From contig JAURPJ010000058.1 in NCBI GenBank assembly GCA_030835305.1, positions 17,136-81,135 on the forward strand: DNA of 64,000 bases, written 5' to 3'. Made by a program: the position numbers and the translations under genes. The notes under the pieces are model-generated. The model was not told the origin of the DNA. It saw only the letters and a program-made list of their open reading frames with translations, and ran no database searches. Below, in pieces: positions 1-9,479 of the stretch; within the stretch, counting starts at the first letter, position 1; each line of letters begins with the position of its first letter. Source of the stretch: Verrucomicrobiota bacterium (GTDB lineage Bacteria; Verrucomicrobiota; Verrucomicrobiia; Verrucomicrobiales; Akkermansiaceae).

Positions 1-73
1 GCGATATGCCACATGGATGATTTGAAAGCGATCTTTTAGACACCTATGCTGGCTTTGGGTCTGCCAGGAAAAT

Positions 74-2290
74 TCAGAGTGCCTCAACTTTGAACTCACA
101 AGAAATCGATTGCTTGGTTTCCGAATGAGTGAGATGCAGGCGATGGGTGCCCGGGGTGAGGGTCGCTTGTTCGCCGTTGATGTTGAGAGTGTCCGAGGTC
201 CAGGTGACGCCCGAAAGGTTTGCTGCCAACTTGAGTTGGTCCGTAGTGCCCGGAATTTCTGGATCCAGATAGTAGGTTGCTCCGGGGAGCGGAGTTAGGA
301 ACTGCAGAATGAGAGTTGCGGGTGGACATGAGTCGGAGAGGGTGAAAGCATGTTCTTTGACATTGTCTTCCGACTGATACCATTCGGCATAGTCAAGCGA
401 GAGGAGAGCTCGTTGATCGGAATGATAGTCTTGCTTTGATACTGGCAATGGCAGTCGTTCTTTGGGGCAGAGCTCAAGTTTGAGATAGGCGGTCCCTTTC
501 TCCGAAGGAATGGAGAAGTGATGTCCTGTGCGTTCATCAACCTGGATGCGGGTGAGGGATGCTGGCTTTGAAGGGAAAGATGGCGGATGGCCCTGATGTA
601 AAGCCAGCATGGTGCGGTGAAAGATGGGCCCGGCTCCGGTGACTCCGGAGATGCCCGCCATGGGTGTGTTGTCGAAGTTGCCAACCCAAACCCCGACAGT
701 GAAGTCTGCCGTGAATCCAAGGCACCAGTTGTCGCGAAAATCTGATGAAGTTCCTGTTTTGACTGCGCAGGGGAAGGGAAGCCGGAGAAGCGAATCGTTT
801 CCAAAAGCTGCCGAGCGGGCCTGGTTGTCGGAGAGGATGTCAGCGATCAAGAAACAAGTTTCACGAGTGAGCGGATAGGTGGAGCTGGCTTCAGTTCCGT
901 GAATCAGAGACGGCGGGAGGTGCCTGCCGAGTCTGGCGAGAGTGGCGTAAGCATTGGTGAGGTAAAGAAGTGAGACCTCGGCATTGCCGATGGTAAGGCC
1001 AAGGCCGTATTCTGCAGCCTCGCGTGCAAGCTTCAGATCGAGTTCGTTGAGAAGCGCGTGAAGAGGTTCGGGGCCGCCGAGTTGGTTGAGCACCCGCATC
1101 GCTGAGACGTTGAGAGAGTTCCCGAGGGCGTGGCGGATTGAAACGGGGCCATGGTGGCGGCGATCGTAGTTTTTGGGAGCGTCGAGTCCTTCTTCGGTTT
1201 GATAATCGGTGGGGATGTCGGCGATGATGGTGCCAGGGTAGAGGCCTTGGTTTTGGAAGGCGAGCGCGTAGGTGAAAGGCTTGAGAGTGGAGCCAGCGGA
1301 GCGGAGGGCGAGAGCTCCATTGATCTGGCCGCTGTTGGAGCTATTGAAATCCGAGGACCCGTGAAAGGCGAGGACCTCTCCGGTTGCGTTTTCAATGACG
1401 ATGACCGCGCCGTGATGCACATTTTTTTGATCGAGCTTCGAAAGTTCATCGTGGAGAATCTCGTGGGTTTCTCTTTGAAGTTCGCTTTCGATGCTGAGTC
1501 GTGCGCCCTCGCTGAAGTGACTTGTCAGGTGGGGAATCGGGTTTTGTGCTTCAGGATTGGCGAGTTGCAAGGGCTCGGACTTGGCGAGTTCAATAGCAGG
1601 CGGTGGGTAATCAAATTCGGAGCCCAGACGGTCGAGGATCCAGTTGCGACGTTCGAGGGCCGCTTGTGGGTTCCGGCGCGGGTTGAGCCGGGAGGGGGCC
1701 TGGGGAAGTCCGGCAAGGAGGGCTGACTCGGCAAGGGAGAGATCGGCGAGTGGTTTCTTGAAGAAGTATCGGGCCGCTTCGGCGCAGCCTTGCCGATGTG
1801 AGCCGTAGTCGAGCCGGTTCAGGTAGGCCGCCAGGATTTGGTCTTTGGTCCACTGTGTTTCAAGGCGACGCGCGAGCATCATTTCGGAAATCTTCTTACC
1901 CAGGGTTCGCTCTTCCCGGGGCGTGGAGATCTTAACCAATTGCTGGGTAATGGTGGAGGCTCCGGAAGTGACGCGGCTGCTACGGGTGTTTTCGTAGAAA
2001 GCCCGTAAGGAGGCGAGATAATCGATTCCGGGGTGTTCGAAGAAGCGTTTGTCTTCGGCGGCGAGGGTGGCTTTGACGAGGTGATCAGGGATCTCCTCCA
2101 GTGTGGCCGGTTGATGGCGAAAGTAGTCCTCGCGCGGGAAGTGTGTCAGTTCCCTGCCGTGGCGGTCAAGGAGGATGCCGTGCGAGGCGGGCGGGTTTTT
2201 CAGTTTCTCTGGAAGCGGTCCGAGGAGGGGGATGACCGGGAGAAGTAAAAAAAGGGCGAGAAATCGCGGAGCTGACGGCGGAAGGATCAT
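74..2290 (-). CDS. pbpC: Penicillin-binding protein 1C
   Basis: Bifunctional peptidoglycan synthase anchored in the inner membrane, polymerising glycan strands and cross-linking peptides in the periplasm. An N-terminal hydrophobic anchor covers about residues 9-24. The GT51 domain shows EDKRFFEHPGID with catalytic Glu79 and then TSGASTITQQL. The transpeptidase motifs are intact: SxxK as S334-T-L-K337, SxN as S392-L-N, and KTG at 511-513. The last 100 residues fit the PBP1C-type C-terminal domain. At 738 residues the length is usual for PBP1C. The gene lies 52 bp after a sugar dehydrogenase gene and in the same direction as a large alpha-2-macroglobulin gene, the usual genomic partner of PBP1C. 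The start ATG is followed directly by the membrane anchor. The family is certain; the exact substrate preference is not. Confidence 0.93.
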   Translation of the reverse strand: MILPPSAPRFLALFLLLPVIPLLGPLPEKLKNPPASHGILLDRHGRELTHFPREDYFRHQPATLEEIPDHLVKATLAAEDKRFFEHPGIDYLASLRAFYENTRSSRVTSGASTITQQLVKISTPREERTLGKKISEMMLARRLETQWTKDQILAAYLNRLDYGSHRQGCAEAARYFFKKPLADLSLAESALLAGLPQAPSRLNPRRNPQAALERRNWILDRLGSEFDYPPPAIELAKSEPLQLANPEAQNPIPHLTSHFSEGARLSIESELQRETHEILHDELSKLDQKNVHHGAVIVIENATGEVLAFHGSSDFNSSNSGQINGALALRSAGSTLKPFTYALAFQNQGLYPGTIIADIPTDYQTEEGLDAPKNYDRRHHGPVSIRHALGNSLNVSAMRVLNQLGGPEPLHALLNELDLKLAREAAEYGLGLTIGNAEVSLLYLTNAYATLARLGRHLPPSLIHGTEASSTYPLTRETCFLIADILSDNQARSAAFGNDSLLRLPFPCAVKTGTSSDFRDNWCLGFTADFTVGVWVGNFDNTPMAGISGVTGAGPIFHRTMLALHQGHPPSFPSKPASLTRIQVDERTGHHFSIPSEKGTAYLKLELCPKERLPLPVSKQDYHSDQRALLSLDYAEWYQSEDNVKEHAFTLSDSCPPATLILQFLTPLPGATYYLDPEIPGTTDQLKLAANLSGVTWTSDTLNINGEQATLTPGTHRLHLTHSETKQSISCEFKVEAL

Positions 2291-2342
2291 TTCATGTGGT
2301 TAAGCCAACCACCGAAAGCCGCGGAGAGTGCGTTGGCCCGCG

Positions 2343-3494
2343 TTATTTTTTCGGTGAGATGCTGTAAATCTTGTGATCGTGTGAAAGAATGAGGAGTTCG
2401 CCATCGGCATCTTCAACGAAGGCGGTGGGTCGGAACTTCGAGGCTTCGGGGCGTTTAAAAATTTCGGTATTCTCGGTTTTCTTTCCATCTTTGGTTTCGA
2501 GAGCCCAGATGGTTCCGAACCCCCAGTCGCCGTAGATGTATTTCCCCTGCAGTTGCGGCACGGCAGCTCCCCGGTAGTGAATTCCACCGGTGATCGAGAT
2601 GCCATCTTCCCGGCCGTACTCATGAATCGGGGCGATGAATTGGACGTCTTTGGAAGGTTTGTCGGTGCGGGCATTTGCAGGGTGGGTGGCTTCATGAAAG
2701 GACCATCCGTAGTTCCCTCCCTTGGTGATGATATTGATCTCCTCCCAGGCATTTTGTCCGACGTCGGCCGCCCAAAGTTGATTGGTGTCGGGGTGGAAGC
2801 TGAGTCCCCAAGGGTTGCGTAATCCGAGGGCGAAGATCTCGGGATGATGCCCAGGCTTATCGAGGAAGGGATTGTTTGCCGGAAGTCCGTAAGGGCGGTT
2901 TCCTGCCCGTTTATTCACATCGATACGGAGAATTTTGCCGTTGTAGACGAAGGTGTTTTGCGAGAATTGCTGTGGGTCGTTGGACTTACCGCCATCGCCG
3001 ATTGCGATGTAGAGGTAGCTGTCGGGGCCGAAGAGGATGTTGCCGGAGTTGTGGTTCCAGAAGGGTTGGGGAATTTCGAGAAGAACGCGTTCGGTGGAGA
3101 GATCTGCTTTGTTGGGATCGTCGGCAAAGGTTTGCATTTCACTGACGCGAGTGTGTTTGGGGTCCTGCAGTGAGTAGTAGATATAGAATTTACGATTGCT
3201 GGCGTAGTCGGGGTGAAAGGCGAGGCCGAGGAGTCCTTCTTCAAACTGCTGCTTGATAAGCGGTCGGTCAGTGACATCGAGGAAGGTGATCTCTTTATCC
3301 GAGTCACGGTCCCTTGGGAGGATGGTGATTTTTCCGAACTGCTGGACGAGGAAAAGTCGATCGGTTCCGTCGGGCGGAATGGCGAGGGCGACAGGAAGTT
3401 TGATCTCCTGATTCTTAAAGGTTTGGGTGATTTCGATCTCGGGAGCGGCTAACAGGAAGGACGCGGTGAGCAAAAACGCTGCAAGTGTTTTCAT
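2343..3494 (-). CDS. PQQ-type glucose/sorbosone dehydrogenase family protein (YliI-like), secreted
   Basis: Predicted six-bladed beta-propeller sugar dehydrogenase of the GSDH family, which oxidises aldoses with PQQ in the periplasm. Family segments are visible: GLLGLAFHPDY, NHNSGNILFGPD followed by YIAIGDGG, GKILRIDVNK, ALGLRNPWGLSFHPD, and GGNYGW near the end of the propeller. I chose the ATG at 3494 because it begins a clean signal peptide (MKTLAAFLLTASFLLA). The 28 codons upstream read into an intergenic repeat and are probably not translated. The gene sits between the alpha-2-macroglobulin and pbpC genes, all on the same strand. No PQQ biosynthesis gene is in the window, so use of PQQ is inferred from the family. 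Confidence 0.85.
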   Translation of the reverse strand: MKTLAAFLLTASFLLAAPEIEITQTFKNQEIKLPVALAIPPDGTDRLFLVQQFGKITILPRDRDSDKEITFLDVTDRPLIKQQFEEGLLGLAFHPDYASNRKFYIYYSLQDPKHTRVSEMQTFADDPNKADLSTERVLLEIPQPFWNHNSGNILFGPDSYLYIAIGDGGKSNDPQQFSQNTFVYNGKILRIDVNKRAGNRPYGLPANNPFLDKPGHHPEIFALGLRNPWGLSFHPDTNQLWAADVGQNAWEEINIITKGGNYGWSFHEATHPANARTDKPSKDVQFIAPIHEYGREDGISITGGIHYRGAAVPQLQGKYIYGDWGFGTIWALETKDGKKTENTEIFKRPEASKFRPTAFVEDADGELLILSHDHKIYSISPKK

Positions 3495-3620
3495 GATGGA
3501 AATTATGAACGCAGAATGACGAACGTCCAATATTGATTTTTGGGGAGTCTCTTCGCTCCTTCGGAATTGCTTGTTCAACTTTCGGGTTTCGTGTTGGTGG
3601 ACACCGGAGGACAGTTCGCT
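3495..3620. repeat. Intergenic repeat of verrucomicrobial type between the dehydrogenase and macroglobulin genes
   Basis: This spacer is made of short direct and inverted words: gaacgcagaatgacgaacg, a small stem ggagtctcttcgctcc, and then gcttgttcaactttcggg and similar words on the other side. When translated on the minus strand it gives the peptide VRHSAFIIS. I recall this kind of peptide from degenerate spacer repeats in Verrucomicrobiota, where they inflate N-termini of gene calls. Only one copy is present here, so the repeat nature rests on memory of the type rather than on copies in this window. Confidence 0.45.
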
Positions 3621-6600
3621 CTACTTGACGCTTAGTGTTTGGGTTGCTCCGAGGGCGTAGCTGGAGGGGGCATACATTTCCTCGACCTTGGTGGAGGGGA
3701 CGAAGGTTTCGCCATCGTGGGTCACACGGGCATGGTAATTCATGGTGATATTGGAGGACCGGCGCGGGTTGTCCACAAAGAATAGGACGCGATCGAGGCG
3801 TATTTCCTGATGCGAGATGCTCCAATGGTTTTTATCTTTGACGCGCCCCGCCTGGCTTCCGAAGTCGGAATTGACGGCCTGGAAAGACGAGGGGAGTGGG
3901 TCGTCAATGGCAAGGTAGCGCATCGATTTATCCGTAAGGGAAACCGTCAGGGTGACTTTGATGAGGTCTCCGATTTTCGGCTCCTGAAGCTTCTCGGTGG
4001 AGCCATCTGGTTTGACGCGCTCGTAGTTCCGAATGATCGAAAGGCCGTTTTTGGAAACAGGCTGGACTGGAGCGATCTTTGGCTTCGCTGCAATGGCGCT
4101 GTAAACGTAGGTCTTCTCGCTTGAGGAAGCGAGAAGCTTAAATCCGCCCTCGAGAGGAAGTTTGAGGGTGTGGGAAGGCTTGTCTTTTGGAATAACGATC
4201 TTTTTAGTGCCATCTGAAGTTTCGACCAAGAGCTCGATATCCTTTTTTGAGATTTCGTGGGCCTGGGCGTAGGCGCCCATGGCGAGGAGTGACCAAGCGT
4301 TGGCCCAAGTGGTGCGCCAGTGACCGCGTTGGGAGCGTTTTGCAAGAAGTTTGGAAAGGTTGTCTTCGCAGCCTTTGGAATTCGGCTTGATGGTGGACCA
4401 GGCGAGAAGGGACATGGCATCGGCGTTGCGATAGGCCATCCAGTAGCCGCTGTTGTTCCCGCCCTCTCCGTCCATGTCGAGGAGCTTTTCGGCTCCTTCC
4501 TGCTTGGCGGTGTGCATTGCGAGCGCGAGGAAAGCTCGGGCGGATTGCGGAATTTGATCGGCCTTTTCAAGCAGCTTGGAGTGGTAAGCGTTTTCTGCTT
4601 TGCCAAGTCGGGCGAGAACATAGAGCCCGCGGGCGTAGTTTTCGTAATCGTAGCCGGTCTTGATGCCGGAGAGTCCACGGAGGTTTGACGAGAGGTAGCC
4701 GGCGAGGCGGTCGAGTGAGGATTGGGGAATATCGGCTCCGGCTTCCTTGCAGAGAATCAAGCCAAGACCGGCATAGGATGAGGCCCAATTGGATGAGGAG
4801 CTGTTGCCACTCCAGTAGCCAATGCCACCATCGGAAGTCTGCATGCCGAGAAGACGGTCTGCTCCGGCCTGGATTGCTTTGTCGATTTGAGTAACGGATT
4901 GCCTTTGGAAGCCAGGCGCGAGGTGGCGAAGGTTTTTGGCCGCGATCCACGGGATGGTCGACGAGGTCGTTTGCTCGGCGCAACCATAAGGATAACGAAG
5001 GAGGTAGTCGATGGCGCCACCTGCTTCGAGGAGTCGGGAACGGGCAAATTCGACCTCCAGGTGACCACGGCCAGCGATGAGTTCCTCGGAGAATCCCTCA
5101 AGGAGGTTGAACTTCCTGGCGGGGTCGTTAAAGGTCACGAATTGGACTTCGCGGAGGAGAGGCATCGGGTAGCGAACCTCGAAGGTGGACTCGACGGAGT
5201 CCGAGAGGTTTTGCTTGAGCGCCGGTGGGAGGTCGCGTTTGGCGAGGGCCACGGGTTCGGCGGACCACTGCCATTTGGCGGAGCCGGTGTTGGCGAAGAT
5301 GACTTCGAATTCGACGGTGGCCTGACCTTTGGCCGGGACGTCGATTTCAGTCATGAGGGTTTTGTTTGCGGTTGTGGTGGAGTCGAGCTTGAGTTCAACT
5401 TTCCAGGTGCCGGCGTTGTCGGTGGTATTCTGGAGGAGAGCCTTCGAGCGGATGCGATCGCCCTCATGGGCAAAGGCAGGAGGCGAGGGCTCAAGCATGA
5501 AGGGCTTGTTCACCACGGCTTCGCTGATGCCGTTTCCGAAGCGGGAGGATCCATGGGAGGCAACAGCAATGAGGCGATAGCGGGTGAGGGTGTCGGGTGC
5601 TTTAAAGCGGGCGGAGAAGGTTCCGTCGCTGCCGGTCACAAGAGCGGGCATCCAGGCGGCGGTTGGGTTGAAGTCGGAGCGTGATTTTTCCTCTTCTTCA
5701 CCGCCGCCATCGGAGGCGGCGAAGGCATCAGCTTCACCTCCTCCAATGATGAATCCTTTGTTGCCAAACTCGCGGGCGTCGAGGGATTCCGGGATGAAGT
5801 TTGTCAGAGAGGTACCGTTTTTCAGGCTCATCAGGCGGGGCTGATGGAAAGTGGAGAGTGGATCGGGGTTGTCGTAACCCATGACGGCGAGCGTTCCTTC
5901 ATCGACTGCGTAGAATGTGATTTCAGCGGCGGATACTGGCTTGCCTTTGTAGTCGGTCACGTTTCCTGAGACTTCGATGATATCGCCGGGCCGGGTCTCA
6001 TTCTGAGTGGTGGCAAGGTCGATCGTGAGCCGGGATTTCGCAGGGTCGACGGTGAGTTCACAATATCCGAGGCGGAGTTGCGGCTCGGGGTCCTTGCGTT
6101 TGGAATCAGCGGATCCCTTGATGATGAGAACCGAGACGAAAGCGTTGGGCGCGTCATCTTCGTTGAGCGGAATTTCGATGACGGGATTTTCCAGGGTCAT
6201 CTGCTTGCGGAACTTACGGGCAATATCCTTGTGCTCGACCGTGATGAGGGCTTCGCCCTCGATGGGAGAGAGGACGAGGATGCGGGCGGTTTCACCGGGT
6301 TGGTAGCGGCGCTTTTCAGGAACAAGCTTGATGCGCATCCCGGCTTCATAAGCCCAGGGGTATTCGTTGGTGCCATAGATCTGCCGGGTGATGACAGTTT
6401 TGATCGGGCGTCCGGAGGCGTCCTTTGAAGTCAGGGTCAAGAAGTGTTTTCCGGATTCGGTGGGAGTGAAAGGAAGATCGAGTTTGCCATTTGGCAGGGT
6501 GATTTCACGGGTGGTGACCGGGACGATCGAGGCTTCGTTTTTCACGATGATGCGACCGTTGGGCGCCTTGGACTTGATCTGCTTGTTGACCTCGCGCTCG

Positions 6601-9308
6601 ACGGTGAGGGTCGCTGTTACGGGCTCGGTGTGAAGCTTTCCTTTTTGGGTGACGGCAACGACCTTGAAAGGGATCTCATTGCCGACTCTCGTGATCTGGT
6701 CCTGGCGGAGAATTCCGAGGTAGAAGTCGGAGGAGTGAAGGGTGGTGCTGGCATTGGTGGAGAGGGTTTGGCTGTTGGCGCCTATGACCTCGGTTTGCAC
6801 AGTGGCACGTCGCGGGGTGGGGAACTTGAGCTCGGGGATTTCGAAATCCATGTCGAGTTTGCCGTTTTCACTGAGTTCTGTTTCACCATTTTCGGAGTGC
6901 CTGCCCTGGCGGTCGAGGTCGCCGCCGTCATCGGAGTAGCCAAAGTAGTGGTTCCAGTAGTTGGGGTCATAACCACGGTGGTTTCCGAAGAGGAAGTCAC
7001 GATAGTCCGCAGGGTAGAATCCGGTGGGGTCGGTTCGGAGGAACCAACGCACCTTGCCTTTGGCGACGGGAGTGCCCTGGAAATATTTGGCGCTTAACGT
7101 GTATGCGAGTTCCTCGGTGAGAGAGGATTTGACTTCGAAGGTGTTGCGTTTGAATTCCTGAACGGAAAAGTAGTGTGAGAATGAAGCGGACTGCTTGGCG
7201 GCGCGCTTGGCCCAGTAGTCTTCAAGCTCTTCGGCGGCTTCAAGTTCGTCGGGCCAGGTGAGTTTGAAGTAGTATTTTCCGACAGTGGTATCTGGAAGAG
7301 TGTGAGTGAAGTCGAACGTGCCGGAGGTTGATAGGGTGAGATCTCTTTCAACAATGACCCGGCGCATGCGATCCATGAGGACAAGCTTGGGGTTGATCGA
7401 CATGGGCAGGCGGAGCTCATCTTTCTTGAGCTTGCGAACGATGCCCTTGAGGTGGACGGTTTCGCCGGGACGATAGAGGCTGCGGTCGGTGAAGAGTTCG
7501 ACGATGCGCTTGTCGGTAGGGGCAGATCCCCAATCGTAGTTGATGGGGAAGCGCCACATGGAGACGGTGGAGAGCGAATTATCGAAAGGAATGATAAGAA
7601 GGTCTCCTTTATAGCTTGCCCGCAGGAGTCGATGCTCTTCATTGCGGGTAAAGGAGGCGGTGCCATCTTCATCAGCGACGGCTTTTTCGAATGGCGCGGC
7701 GTCTTCGCCGAAAAGTGCAAATTCGACTCCGGGAAGGGCCTTTCCGGTTTCGCACGAGTAGGCGTAGAGGAAGGCGGAGTCGTCGGTGAGTTTCCAGGCC
7801 AGACCAATGTCGGTGAGTTGGACGAGGGACTGGACCACCTTGTTTTTGGCGTCCTTGAGGTCGGGATGTTCAGCAGTAGTTCCGGTGACCGAGACAAAGA
7901 AAGCTCCACCTATTTGGTTCTTGTGGAGATACTTGCTCCAATTAAGGGTGTGGGTGTGGGTGGTGTCGATATCGGCGCCGATCTCGATCACTTCGTCTGC
8001 GACGACCTTGCCGGTGATTAGCTCGAAGGGGATTGGAATGCGATTTTTGATGCGCTCGGAGTTCGGTCCGTCGCCAGTGTAGTGACGGTAACCGAGGGAA
8101 GTACGGATGAGGTCTTTCGGGCTGAGGCGCTTGATTCGGAGTCGTAGGGACCGGTTGTTGATCGACTGAATCTGGTAGGTCCGTGATCCCCGGGCAAGTT
8201 GGGCTTCGTCCTGACTGGGCAGGAGGATGTTCGGAGCCAGGCGGGTGAACCTGAGGTCCTGGACAATGGTCTTTTCGAGACGAAGACGATCCTCTGAGAA
8301 GAGAGAATTGGAAAGGGTTAAACGGTAATTATCCCGGCTACCAAAGTCTCCTTGAAGGGTGACGGTGGTGTGACGATAATCGAAGTGCGCTTCAAGTTTT
8401 TCGACCGGATTACCAAACTTGAGGTGCTTCAGGAATTCGGCCGGTTTGAGATTCCCGGGGAGCGGCTGGTTGAAGGTGATCCGAATGGTGCGCGGTTGGT
8501 CGGGAGCGGTGACAGGAACGATGAGCTTGGTGGTAAAGGGAACGACGTTGCCAAGTGCGTAGTGATTGATCTTATCGATGGAGGCGCTGCCGGCGGCATT
8601 GGGGAGGGAGGAGAGCCGGCGCAGTGACCAGAGTGTGCCAATCGGAAGCGGGGTGACCGGTTCGACGACGAGAGCGTGCTCGATGATCTCGGTTGGCCCG
8701 GGGACAGGATTGCCGTAGCGGCGATTCTTGTTGGTGAATCTTTCCTGCCACGATGGTTGGTAGTAATAGCGCCTGCGGAGGTCTCCCCAGGTGGCCTTTC
8801 GGGTGCGGGCAGCCACGATTTGCTCCTCTTGTTCCTCGGTCTTGGGGCTTACGAACTGGAAGAAGGCTGCGGTGTTGGTAGGGCTGACGTTGTCGTTGAA
8901 CATCAGAATGCTTTTGCCGGTGCGGACGGAGCCATTGCGAAGAGAGCGGACGACTTGGAAGGGCTCGGATTGGGCTGCTTTGAATTTTTGAGCGGGAACC
9001 ACGGTGCCATCGACTGCCTTAAGATCCCGGGAAAGGCTGAACTCGTAGTTCGTCGCCATCTTGGGGGCCTCCTGGGGTACGATGGTGGCAATGTTCTGCG
9101 CGCGCCAGATCAGTTTGGTCCTCCAGACCGGCTTAGTCGTCAGGATGGAGTTTTCGATGGTCTGGCCAACCGTATCCGGAGTGACCATGGCCTTCTCGAA
9201 GATGAGCTCGATCTTGGTTTTTGGCTCGATGACCTGATCGCCAAGTGAGAGGCGTGGGGCTCCGAGAAGAGGGAGGACAAGGGAGAGCAATAGTAACAGC
9301 AATTTCAT
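3621..9308 (-). CDS. Bacterial alpha-2-macroglobulin, thioester type
   Basis: Very large (1895 residues) secreted protease-trapping protein of the YfhM class: cleavage of a bait region triggers collapse and covalent capture through an internal thioester. The thioester motif is intact as Cys1443-A-E-Q1446 in YPYGCAEQTT, followed by the helical thioester domain with GGIGYW. N-terminal macroglobulin-like domains and an ELFTDRSLYRPGETVHLKG segment (around residue 620) are typical. The N-terminus is a plain signal peptide (MKLLLLLLSLVLPLLGAPRL) with no lipobox cysteine, unlike the membrane-anchored enterobacterial form, so the protein may be free in the periplasm. PBP1C, its usual partner in repairing and guarding a breached wall, lies two genes downstream on the same strand. 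Confidence 0.93.
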   Translation of the reverse strand: MKLLLLLLSLVLPLLGAPRLSLGDQVIEPKTKIELIFEKAMVTPDTVGQTIENSILTTKPVWRTKLIWRAQNIATIVPQEAPKMATNYEFSLSRDLKAVDGTVVPAQKFKAAQSEPFQVVRSLRNGSVRTGKSILMFNDNVSPTNTAAFFQFVSPKTEEQEEQIVAARTRKATWGDLRRRYYYQPSWQERFTNKNRRYGNPVPGPTEIIEHALVVEPVTPLPIGTLWSLRRLSSLPNAAGSASIDKINHYALGNVVPFTTKLIVPVTAPDQPRTIRITFNQPLPGNLKPAEFLKHLKFGNPVEKLEAHFDYRHTTVTLQGDFGSRDNYRLTLSNSLFSEDRLRLEKTIVQDLRFTRLAPNILLPSQDEAQLARGSRTYQIQSINNRSLRLRIKRLSPKDLIRTSLGYRHYTGDGPNSERIKNRIPIPFELITGKVVADEVIEIGADIDTTHTHTLNWSKYLHKNQIGGAFFVSVTGTTAEHPDLKDAKNKVVQSLVQLTDIGLAWKLTDDSAFLYAYSCETGKALPGVEFALFGEDAAPFEKAVADEDGTASFTRNEEHRLLRASYKGDLLIIPFDNSLSTVSMWRFPINYDWGSAPTDKRIVELFTDRSLYRPGETVHLKGIVRKLKKDELRLPMSINPKLVLMDRMRRVIVERDLTLSTSGTFDFTHTLPDTTVGKYYFKLTWPDELEAAEELEDYWAKRAAKQSASFSHYFSVQEFKRNTFEVKSSLTEELAYTLSAKYFQGTPVAKGKVRWFLRTDPTGFYPADYRDFLFGNHRGYDPNYWNHYFGYSDDGGDLDRQGRHSENGETELSENGKLDMDFEIPELKFPTPRRATVQTEVIGANSQTLSTNASTTLHSSDFYLGILRQDQITRVGNEIPFKVVAVTQKGKLHTEPVTATLTVEREVNKQIKSKAPNGRIIVKNEASIVPVTTREITLPNGKLDLPFTPTESGKHFLTLTSKDASGRPIKTVITRQIYGTNEYPWAYEAGMRIKLVPEKRRYQPGETARILVLSPIEGEALITVEHKDIARKFRKQMTLENPVIEIPLNEDDAPNAFVSVLIIKGSADSKRKDPEPQLRLGYCELTVDPAKSRLTIDLATTQNETRPGDIIEVSGNVTDYKGKPVSAAEITFYAVDEGTLAVMGYDNPDPLSTFHQPRLMSLKNGTSLTNFIPESLDAREFGNKGFIIGGGEADAFAASDGGGEEEEKSRSDFNPTAAWMPALVTGSDGTFSARFKAPDTLTRYRLIAVASHGSSRFGNGISEAVVNKPFMLEPSPPAFAHEGDRIRSKALLQNTTDNAGTWKVELKLDSTTTANKTLMTEIDVPAKGQATVEFEVIFANTGSAKWQWSAEPVALAKRDLPPALKQNLSDSVESTFEVRYPMPLLREVQFVTFNDPARKFNLLEGFSEELIAGRGHLEVEFARSRLLEAGGAIDYLLRYPYGCAEQTTSSTIPWIAAKNLRHLAPGFQRQSVTQIDKAIQAGADRLLGMQTSDGGIGYWSGNSSSSNWASSYAGLGLILCKEAGADIPQSSLDRLAGYLSSNLRGLSGIKTGYDYENYARGLYVLARLGKAENAYHSKLLEKADQIPQSARAFLALAMHTAKQEGAEKLLDMDGEGGNNSGYWMAYRNADAMSLLAWSTIKPNSKGCEDNLSKLLAKRSQRGHWRTTWANAWSLLAMGAYAQAHEISKKDIELLVETSDGTKKIVIPKDKPSHTLKLPLEGGFKLLASSSEKTYVYSAIAAKPKIAPVQPVSKNGLSIIRNYERVKPDGSTEKLQEPKIGDLIKVTLTVSLTDKSMRYLAIDDPLPSSFQAVNSDFGSQAGRVKDKNHWSISHQEIRLDRVLFFVDNPRRSSNITMNYHARVTHDGETFVPSTKVEEMYAPSSYALGATQTLSVK

Positions 9309-9430
9309 GGGTCCGAACGTTTAACGATTCTATTACCTGAAAACGGGGAATTATTTTGGGGTTTAGGGCTCTTTTTACATGAGTTTTACACAGAGGGGGA
9401 GGATGAACGGTCGGGATCTAACAATAAAAG

Positions 9431-9461
9431 AAAAACGACGTTCGAAAGAACGTCGTTTTTT
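9431..9461 (-). terminator. Rho-independent terminator downstream of hppA
   Basis: A 13-bp stem (9431-9443 with 9448-9460) encloses a 4-nt loop; the core is aacgacgttc/gaacgtcgtt flanked by A and T tracts on both sides. It lies about 20 bp after the hppA stop on the minus strand. The flanking tracts could let it work in both directions. Confidence 0.8.
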
Positions 9462-9479
9462 GGGTGGCCTGGTGATCGT

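Noticed and set aside
1..39. Possible last 12 codons of a plus-strand gene entering from the left edge
   Set aside because: The frame stays open to a TAG, but another frame also ends nearby and 12 codons carry no identifiable motif.
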